DNA of 11,513 nt from Arthrobacter sp. (GTDB taxonomy: Bacteria > Actinomycetota > Actinomycetes > Actinomycetales > Micrococcaceae). The stretch is taken from assembly GCA_025464925.1 (NCBI GenBank), contig JAODMS010000092.1:1-11513 (forward strand). Direction: 5' to 3'. Each line of letters begins with the position of its first letter. Position 1 is the first letter of the stretch. Made by a program: the position numbers and the translations under genes. The notes beneath the pieces were generated by a model, which was not told where the DNA came from, made no database searches, and saw only the letters and a list, made by a program, of their open reading frames with translations. Shown here in pieces: positions 7,139 to 11,513 of this stretch.

Positions 7139-7152
7139 GAAACATTGAGATT

Positions 7153-7447
7153 CCCAGTGGCCTGCCTCTAGACGGTTGAGTTTGCGTTGCACGAGGGTGC
7201 GCAGCCGGGCGTTGGCAACGAGCTTATGCACTTTTGGTCGGGCCCGTTGCAGCCGGGCGTCGTGATCGGCAGTGCGGGGCAGGTAGAGGCCCTGTGCGTC
7301 CCGATGACGGTCCAGTTCCCGTTTGATCGTGGAGGCGTGACGGCCAAGCTCGGCCGCGATGCGCCGCATCGAGTGCCCCAGCCGCAGCAGGTCCGCGATC
7401 CGCAACCGCTCCCGCGCATCCAGGTAGCGGCCCGCGGTTACGGACGG
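7153..7447 (-). pseudogene. IS30 transposase, N-terminal helix-turn-helix part
   Basis: The minus strand reads VTAGRYLDARERLRIADLLR, then GHSMRRIAAELGRHASTIKREL, the helix-turn-helix typical of IS30 transposases, then RPKVHKLVANARLRTLVQRKLNRL. Immediately afterwards comes EAGHWE, which in intact members lies about 85 residues further on (WSPEQI... to ...PGHWEGD), so an internal deletion has removed that stretch at about 7170. Reading continues into the IS110 right end. The start is uncertain: a GTG at 7447 is near the conserved part, and the frame is open to 7528, where it overlaps the DUF3892-like gene on the other strand. Confidence 0.88.
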
Positions 7448-7499
7448 CACTGTGATGGGTGGGATCTGGAAATTGCTGGCTCGACGCAGCTGCGTCCCC

Positions 7500-7658
7500 G
7501 TCGAATGGATCGACGTCAAAAAGGGCACAGCCTACGTCGGGAGCGGTCCACACAAGGCATATGTAGGCGTTGTAACGCCCGAGGGCCGGTCGCCCTACCT
7601 GCGCTCATATGCCGACAAGGAGTGGAACAACAATCTGCTCTCGTTGCCCCACTTTTAG
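7500..7658 (+). pseudogene. DUF3892-like protein, 5'-truncated
   Basis: The frame reads VEWIDVKKGTAYVGSGPHKA, then YVGVVTPEGRSPYLRSYADK and EWNNNLLSLPHF, matching the second half of DUF3892 proteins (small proteins of unknown function ending in a YLRTYADG-W--NLL-LP-F motif). About 35 N-terminal residues are missing: the open frame extends to an ATG at 7452, but that part overlaps the IS30 end and has no family resemblance. The lost 5' half is not seen on the other side of the IS30 element, so the locus was rearranged as well as interrupted. Confidence 0.7.
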
Positions 7659-7809
7659 AGTCCGGCAGCCGATCGTTCGGCCAAGGCTCAGAAAATCTGC
7701 TTCACGTACCCTCGGCGATCATGCTGTAGAGGGCAAGCAACAAGCCCGACGCCGCATATTGCCGCTCCCGTAGGATCGGCACGACAAGGTCCACCTACGA
7801 AAGGAAAAC

Positions 7810-8325
7810 ATGATCTTCCCAGGCGGCAGCATTGATCAGTACGCGGTTCCGGCCAGGGATTTGAACGAATCCTTCATTGGGGCCCACTTCGGCCTCACCA
7901 AGGGTGCCGAGGTCATCTACGGAAAGATCGGTGCGATCCGGATCTTCGAGACGCACGTTCTGTTGACGCTGGCCGGCGTCACCGCCGATGACCTTCGCCT
8001 GGATGCGAACCAGGAAGTCATCTTCTCCCACGGACAGCACCAGAACCAGTTAACGCGACGCGCGCCCATGACTGAATCCGTCGATGCTGAGGTCGCGCGC
8101 AAACTCAGCACAATTCCAGTTCGTGTGTCTCGCCAAATGACCCCCGTCGAGTATCAGTTTCGCGTGAGCGAGATCCTCAGGCTTTCTGACATCGATGCAG
8201 TGGCCGACGAAACGGGCGGCGTGTACTACGGGGGCGAGGGCGTTGAGCTGGAAGATCAGCCTTTACTCGCGGCCATTCGCGTACTCATTGGGAGGCGATT
8301 CGGCATCCCGGATGCTCTCATATGA
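7810..8325 (+). CDS. Hypothetical protein, 171 residues
   Basis: I do not recognise this family. The start is well supported: AAAGGAAA lies a few bases before the ATG at 7810. The protein is soluble, acidic overall, with no membrane segment. Visible landmarks are GAHFGLTKGAEVIYGKIG and RIFETHVLLTLAGVTADDL in the first half, and SRQMTPVEYQFRVSEILRLS followed by GGVYYGGEGVELEDQPLL in the second. A linker (SHGQHQNQLTRRAPMTESVD, about residues 73-92) may separate two domains. It stands alone between mobile-element remnants with its own 150-bp upstream region, which suggests imported cargo. Function unknown. Confidence 0.75.
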   Translation: MIFPGGSIDQYAVPARDLNESFIGAHFGLTKGAEVIYGKIGAIRIFETHVLLTLAGVTADDLRLDANQEVIFSHGQHQNQLTRRAPMTESVDAEVARKLSTIPVRVSRQMTPVEYQFRVSEILRLSDIDAVADETGGVYYGGEGVELEDQPLLAAIRVLIGRRFGIPDALI

Positions 8326-8365
8326 ACGAGCCAGACCGGAGGCCCGCATAGGGGTCCTTCGGATC

Positions 8366-8499
8366 AAGTGTCGCGTTTCTGAAGTTGTGGGACGGTTGAC
8401 TTTCGCGAGGATCTGTTCCTGTGTCTTGGGCCAGACGAAGGGGTGGCATCGGTCGTTCCAGCCGGTGATGAATTGGCGGATCTTGGCGTTGAGGTCAGC
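8366..8499 (-). pseudogene. IS630 transposase, C-terminal remnant
   Basis: The minus strand, read from a codon just after an in-frame TGA, gives DLNAKIRQFITGWNDRCHPF, then VWPKTQEQILAKVNRPTTSETRH. This is the conserved end of IS630-family transposases (usual form: DLN-KIR-FI-GWNDRCHPFVW-KT-DQIL-KANRK-TS-TRH). There is no start codon and no catalytic domain. After TRH the frame continues without the usual stop, so the very end is also altered. It explains the sequence between the 171-residue gene and the next membrane protein. Confidence 0.85.
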
Positions 8500-8538
8500 T
8501 CAACCTGAAGACCCTCGTAGTCCCCCTGCCAAGGAACG

Positions 8539-8606
8539 GGGACACTCTTTGTGGGGCACTCCCCCATCGAACGAATCCTCGGGCTGACCCGTAATAGGAG
8601 TGTCCC
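8539..8606 (+). repeat. Inverted repeat spanning the ribosome binding site
   Basis: GGGACACTC (8539-8547) is the exact reverse complement of GAGTGTCCC (8598-8606), which covers the end of the ribosome binding site AGGAG and the spacer before the ATG at 8609. Pairing in the mRNA could hide the site. It may instead be a leftover terminal repeat of the IS630 element whose tail lies beside it. Confidence 0.4.
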
Positions 8607-8608
8607 GT

Positions 8609-9013
8609 ATGGCCCACAACTTTCATCATGATCGCCGTCACAGCAAAGACTTTCGCTACGGCTCACAGGGGCTGACAGAGGCTGCAACTATGCTCTCCAG
8701 CATGCACTCCTTCACCCGCCGCGGACTGCGGTCACGCCGCTTTCCGGAAGTAGCCCGCCAGGACATCGCTGCCTTCCTCGCTCTGGACGAGAACAAACAA
8801 TTCGAAGACTTGCGCACTCTCCGCACCCGTGCAGCGCACCTGAGCGGCGGCAGCCTGGGCGCCTACACCGCGCTCTACGTTGGCGTCATCCTGGTTGCCC
8901 TCCCATTGCTCGGCCCGGCAACAGCATCATGGGTAGGACCTTTCGCCTCATCTCTGTGCATAGCCCTGATAATCCTTCTCGCCGGCTGCTGGATCGCCTA
9001 CTCGTTCGTTTAG
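8609..9013 (+). CDS. Small two-pass membrane protein, possibly cut by an amber stop
   Basis: A 134-residue protein of unknown family. A basic, His-rich N-terminal half (MAHNFHHDRRHSKDFRYGSQ, then RRFPEVARQDIAAFLALDENK) is followed by two hydrophobic segments, LGAYTALYVGVILVALPLLG and FASSLCIALIILLAGCWIAYSFV. AGGAG ends 8 nt before the ATG at 8609, which decides the start; an in-frame GTG at 8600 overlaps that site. The reading frame continues after the TAG for 23 codons (DQHDMARAATRLAFYEEALK) to a TGA at 9083-9085, a sensible cytoplasmic tail, so the TAG may be a nonsense mutation. Confidence 0.7.
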   Translation: MAHNFHHDRRHSKDFRYGSQGLTEAATMLSSMHSFTRRGLRSRRFPEVARQDIAAFLALDENKQFEDLRTLRTRAAHLSGGSLGAYTALYVGVILVALPLLGPATASWVGPFASSLCIALIILLAGCWIAYSFV

Positions 9014-9083
9014 GACCAGCACGACATGGCACGCGCGGCCACCCGTCTTGCGTTCTACGAAGAAGCCCTCAAAACCCAAATAT

Positions 9084-9113
9084 GAAAATCAGCCCCTGAG
9101 AACCAGGGCTGAT
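9084..9113 (-). terminator. Terminator of the resolvase gene
   Basis: On the minus strand ATCAGCCC pairs with GGGCTGAT around a short loop (10-bp stem with one bulged base) and is followed by TTTT. It lies about 60 bp after the resolvase stop, as expected for a factor-independent terminator. On the + strand it lacks a U tract, so it would act only weakly on the 8609 gene. Confidence 0.65.
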
Positions 9114-9172
9114 GTCCGAAACCGCAAACTCTTCGCGAGATTCAACTGGACCTCGAGCTGCAACCGCTGCGC

Positions 9173-9721
9173 CTAGAGGAGGTACCGGTAAACCGTGGCG
9201 CGGGAGACTCCGAGCATCTTGCCGATGTCGGAGGCACTGCCCCCTTTGCCTTTGAGTTGTCTGGCCCGGGCAGCGGCCGCGTCATCGACTTTGCGGGGCC
9301 TTCCGCCGCGGCCGTTGTTGGCCGCGGCGGCAGCGAGGCCGGCTCTCGTGCGTTCGATCATCGTGTCACGCTCCAGTTGCGCGAACGCGGCCATAATCGT
9401 CAGCATGGCGGTGCCCATGGGCCCGGTCGTGTCGAGTCCTTCGGTCAGGGACCGGAAGCCTGCTCCCCTCTCCCGGATGTTCTCGATGATGTCCAGGACG
9501 TGCCTAGTGTTGCGGCCCAGGCGGTCGAGCTTCCACACGGTGAGCACGTCGCCGGCCTCCAGCCGGTCCAGAGCTCTGGACAGCTGAGGGCGTTCGACCG
9601 TGGACCCGCTGACGCCGTTATCGGAAAAGGTCCGAGCTGCGCCGGCGGACTTGAGTGCAGTGAGCTGCAGATCGAGGTTCTGTTCCGCAGTGGAAACCCT
9701 CGCGTACCCGATTACAGCCAT
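9173..9721 (-). CDS. Serine recombinase (resolvase/invertase family)
   Basis: A complete 182-residue small serine recombinase that would carry out site-specific recombination, most likely resolving transposition cointegrates. The catalytic domain begins MAVIGYARVSTAEQNLDLQL with nucleophile Ser10, followed by LEAGDVLTVWKLDRLGRNTR and the long E helix FAQLERDTMIERTRAGL. A basic hinge (GRGGRPRK) leads to a C-terminal helix-turn-helix (ASDIGKMLGVSRATVYRYLL). Every expected part is present and it has normal length. GGGGA lies about 8 nt before the ATG. The 250 bp upstream hold a 38-bp palindrome (possible recombination site) and a transposon-end-like sequence, which together suggest it belongs to that transposon. 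Confidence 0.95.
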   Translation of the reverse strand: MAVIGYARVSTAEQNLDLQLTALKSAGAARTFSDNGVSGSTVERPQLSRALDRLEAGDVLTVWKLDRLGRNTRHVLDIIENIRERGAGFRSLTEGLDTTGPMGTAMLTIMAAFAQLERDTMIERTRAGLAAAAANNGRGGRPRKVDDAAAARARQLKGKGGSASDIGKMLGVSRATVYRYLL

Positions 9722-9859
9722 GAGCTTCCCCGTATTCTCTTAAAGCCGGGCAAATTGCCGTTGTGAGATTACCTGTTATTGGACGGCATTCTGAGAATTC
9801 AGGGGCGCGTGTTGAACCGCCAATTCCTCGACATCCCTTACGCCACCTCAAAAGCGGTC

Positions 9860-9897
9860 CGACCGTCTCAGTAATGGATCGATTACTGAGACGGTCG
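9860..9897. repeat. Perfect palindrome, 16-bp arms: res-site or terminator candidate
   Basis: CGACCGTCTCAGTAAT is exactly repeated in reverse around the six bases GGATCG. It lies 140 bp upstream of the resolvase gene, where such enzymes usually have their binding sites. It is also flanked by AAAA on the left and TTTT on the right, as in a bidirectional terminator. Sequence alone does not separate the two. Confidence 0.6.
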
Positions 9898-9920
9898 TGC
9901 CGTTTTCTAGCGGGCGTCGG

Positions 9921-9969
9921 CTGTGACTCGCAGCGATAAATGACGGTCTTTTCGCAGCGCTATTTGTCA
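9921..9969 (-). repeat. Transposon-end-like sequence, copy B
   Basis: Read on the minus strand it begins TGACAAATAGCGCTGCGAAA and contains a second related unit TTATCGCTGCGA about 22 bp further in, the repeated-site layout of Mu/TnsB-type ends. It aligns to 3769-3817 without gaps at 40 of 49 positions and lies in the same orientation. The interior of the element would be to the left, with the palindrome and resolvase. No inverted partner end was found in the window. Confidence 0.7.
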
Positions 9970-9993
9970 TCCGGCAGCCCGCAGGGGGATCGC

Positions 9994-10533
9994 CTACCGG
10001 GCACCCTCCTGTGGCGAGGTATTGTCCATAGCGGCCTGAATCTTCCGAATGATTGACCCAAGAAGGCCCGACGCGAGAAGTCCGGAACCGAGCGGGCCCG
10101 CGGAGTCCTCACCAAGTGGTGGCAACTGCTGAAGCGCCGCCCTCACTTGAGCATTCATGTGCTCGAGCTGCCAGGAGATCTCGTCGGAGATTGCCGTGGG
10201 CTGATCCGGAGCGGCCAGACCGGCCGCTTTCGCGGCGTAGGCGGCTGCGCCGAGAGCGTGCGCGCCCATGTGAGCGACGCCGGCAGCTTGTCCAGCAGCC
10301 CGGGCGGCCGCCACAGCCGCAGGAGAGGTCACTGCGTGCGCGGCCCGACCTGCAACGAAGCGCCGGCGAATCTCACCGGCGGTATCAAGTTCACCCTGGG
10401 CAAACGCCCGAGTACGAGCGATGGCATCACGTGGTCGACCGTCAGTCGGAGCCTCCGTCTCGAACAAGACCAGGACCCGCTCAGCACAGTCCGCCGCCCA
10501 CGTTGCGACGAGGCGGCGATCAGCTTCGCTCAT
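9994..10533 (-). CDS. Putative immunity protein (Imm5-like, Ala-rich)
   Basis: A 179-residue alanine-rich helical protein. It begins MSEADRRLVATWAADCAERV, continues RPRDAIARTRAFAQGEL and contains GQAAGVAHMGAHALGAAAYA, the pattern of actinobacterial proteins annotated as putative immunity proteins (Imm5-like domain): a D-R-L---WA-DCAERVL start, RPR-AI--AR-F--GEL and a central AHM--HA-GAAAYA stretch. Immunity to a toxin is an annotation by family; no toxin gene is visible nearby. I chose the ATG at 10533, where similarity begins; the frame is open to a GTG at 10566. It starts just outside transposon-end copy B. Confidence 0.75.
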   Translation of the reverse strand: MSEADRRLVATWAADCAERVLVLFETEAPTDGRPRDAIARTRAFAQGELDTAGEIRRRFVAGRAAHAVTSPAAVAAARAAGQAAGVAHMGAHALGAAAYAAKAAGLAAPDQPTAISDEISWQLEHMNAQVRAALQQLPPLGEDSAGPLGSGLLASGLLGSIIRKIQAAMDNTSPQEGAR

Positions 10534-10710
10534 GACTGCGGGGACGGCATGCCAGCATTTTCGCACGCTGGCCCGCAGGACGATCGGCCAACGGGCGACT
10601 GGTTGCGCGCTCCGGCCGAGACTGAACCTCCCATTCCGGTGCTTAGCCAGTATTCGCTCGAAGGGCTAGACGAGGCTTGGGAAGGACAACAAGCCCCGTC
10701 TGGCTTCAGG

Positions 10711-10986
10711 TCAAGGGTGGCCCGCGACAGAAGCGCCGGAGCCGTACTCGATCCAAGGTCCGACCCCAACGTTGGGGCATACGGCGTGCATGGCCCTTTC
10801 CGTGGTGTCGTAATCGGCCGGCCCACTCCTGTACATGACCTTTGCCAGATTTATGTCGCGGTCGATGCGGCCGTCCGTCCAGAGGGCGTCGTAGCGGAAG
10901 GCGCGAACCTCGCGGCGTAACCATCTGGAGGTACGAAGGTACGCGGTCGCGCGGAAAGCAATTGGTGCCTGATCTCGGGCTGACAT
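10711..10986 (-). CDS. Doubtful hypothetical protein, 91 residues
   Basis: An open frame beginning MSARDQAPIAFRATAYLRTS, continuing WLRREVRAFRYDALWTDGRI and DRDINLAKVMYRSGPADYD. The composition is more protein-like than the competing frames, but no family is recognised, no good ribosome binding site is seen, and the frame is open upstream to 11166 with an unconvincing Pro-rich sequence. It may be the remains of a gene. Confidence 0.35.
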   Translation of the reverse strand: MSARDQAPIAFRATAYLRTSRWLRREVRAFRYDALWTDGRIDRDINLAKVMYRSGPADYDTTERAMHAVCPNVGVGPWIEYGSGASVAGHP

Positions 10987-11102
10987 GACCCCATCCTGAC
11001 ATGACTGCCTGTGTCCCAGTGACGGATCCTCCAACGGACATTTTTGCGGGCGCAAGGGCTCGGACACGGCGCCCCCAGGGTTAGGAGCAAAGACAGGCGT
11101 GG

Positions 11103-11513
11103 CTAGGGCAGCCGGTCCAGCCTTAGGAGTGTCTGCGGGGTGTGCCAGAGGACATTTTTCATCCATTGGCTTCCGAGTCCCCAGCCTTCGAGTACCTGAA
11201 TCTGGTGGCTGTAGGAGTAGGGAATCGAAGGAAAATCCGTGCCGAAGACGACTTTGTGTGACAGTCCGGCAAGGGTGTCCTGGTATCCGGGCGGGATCGG
11301 GGCGACCTGTTCCATGTAGGAGGTCCCGACCATGGTGGTGTCGAGGTAGACGTGAGGATTGTTTGCTGCAAGGTCGGCGTACTCCTGGTACTCCGGCAGG
11401 CCTGCGTGCGCGATGATGAGCACCAACGAGGGGTACCTTTTGATGAGTTCGCGTATGGGTTCAGGTCCGGTGTATTCCCCGGGGTGCGGACCGTTGCCGC
11501 AGTGGATGACGAC
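11103..11513 (-). CDS. Amidohydrolase family protein (5' part outside window)
   Basis: The C-terminal 136 residues of an amidohydrolase_2-type metal-dependent hydrolase. The frame runs uninterrupted from the window edge: VVIHCGNGPHPGEYTGPEPI with a metal-binding His, then LVLIIAHAGLPEYQEYADLA with a second conserved His, VYLDTTMVGTSYMEQVAP, and KVVFGTDFPSIPYSYSHQI with the conserved active-site Asp in GTDFP. It ends LLRLDRLP at a TAG. Family members hydrolyse or decarboxylate ring or carboxylate substrates; the substrate is unknown. The metal ligands of the first strand (HxH) would lie outside the window. Confidence 0.9.
   Translation of the reverse strand, partial: VVIHCGNGPHPGEYTGPEPIRELIKRYPSLVLIIAHAGLPEYQEYADLAANNPHVYLDTTMVGTSYMEQVAPIPPGYQDTLAGLSHKVVFGTDFPSIPYSYSHQIQVLEGWGLGSQWMKNVLWHTPQTLLRLDRLP

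Larger units (their letters stand above)
5691..7152 (+). mobile_element. IS110-family insertion element with bridge RNA leader
   Basis: The limits come from reconstructing the interrupted IS30 gene. Left flank ATGAAATCCCC-CT and right flank TT-CCCAGTGGCC rejoin as ATCCCC-CT-CCCAGTGG, which restores the IS30 motif GHWEGDF in frame. The core dinucleotide is CT at the left (5691-5692) and TT at the right (7151-7152), so one base differs. The interior is 1458 bp, a normal size for the family. There are no terminal inverted repeats, as expected. The 240-bp non-coding left part followed by one recombinase gene is the arrangement of the IS110 group (the IS1111 group carries the non-coding part at the right). 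Confidence 0.9.
5170..7500 (-). mobile_element. Decayed IS30-family element interrupted by an IS110 element
   Basis: The two halves of one IS30-type transposase gene lie on the minus strand at about 7153-7447 (N-terminal helix-turn-helix) and 5225-5691 (catalytic core), split by the IS110 element. Outer limits are tentative: at the left, GACGCAACAGATGCGT (from 5176) and at the right, GACGCAGCTGCGTC (from 7483) may be the degenerate terminal repeats. No target duplication could be assigned. The right end abuts a DUF3892-like gene lacking its 5' half, so the IS30 element or a later rearrangement probably removed it. Confidence 0.65.

Noticed and set aside
3769..9969. A single composite transposon bounded by copies A and B
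   Set aside because: The two end-like copies lie in the same orientation, whereas functional ends of one such element should be inverted.
10053..10920. Long + strand open frames opposite the immunity-like gene
   Set aside because: They are Arg/Pro/Gly-rich antisense shadows of the minus-strand gene with no family resemblance.
1..11513. CRISPR array, tRNA or rRNA genes
   Set aside because: No regularly spaced repeats and no tRNA- or rRNA-like segments were seen on either strand.

Overview
The window looks like an accessory region of a high-GC Gram-positive chromosome or plasmid. Several small proteins and transposase types resemble those I know from Arthrobacter and relatives (Micrococcaceae), but this is a family-level impression with no database match behind it. 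The region is rich in broken mobile elements between a few ordinary genes.

Layout. 1-377: no gene seen, one imperfect direct repeat. 378-1026: two small membrane proteins on the + strand closed by a strong terminator. 1303-2188: small minus-strand genes (a Cys-rich zinc-ribbon-like protein, an 84-residue hypothetical and a doubtful 77-residue one). 2389-2602: wreck of a serine recombinase. 2640-3491: membrane-anchored alpha/beta hydrolase. 3669-3817: transposase C-terminal fragment beside a transposon-end-like sequence. 3874-4725: SMP-30/gluconolactonase-like protein. 5170-7500: nested insertion, an IS110-family element inside a decayed IS30-family transposase gene, next to a 5'-truncated DUF3892-like gene. 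7810-8325: orphan 171-residue protein. 8366-8499: IS630 transposase tail. 8609-9013: small membrane protein. 9173-9721: intact serine resolvase, followed upstream by a 16-bp-arm palindrome and a second copy of the transposon-end-like sequence. 9994-10533: immunity-like protein. 11103-11513: 3' part of an amidohydrolase running off the window.

Most notable result. The untranslated leader of the IS110 element (about 5709-5892) can be read as a complete bridge RNA: a 5' stem-loop, a target-binding loop whose two guides match the actual insertion site in the IS30 gene, and a donor-binding loop whose two guides match the element's own right and left ends. Joining the two ends around a CT core also creates a TTGACA-N17-TACGGT promoter just upstream of the RNA. 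The insertion splits the IS30 gene inside the conserved GHWEGD motif. The IS110 recombinase is now frameshifted twice, so the RNA system is visible but the copy is probably dead unless supplied in trans.

A second theme is a Mu/TnsB-type transposon: the same end-like 49-bp sequence (40/49 identical, same orientation) occurs at 3769-3817 beside a transposase fragment and at 9921-9969 beside the intact resolvase.
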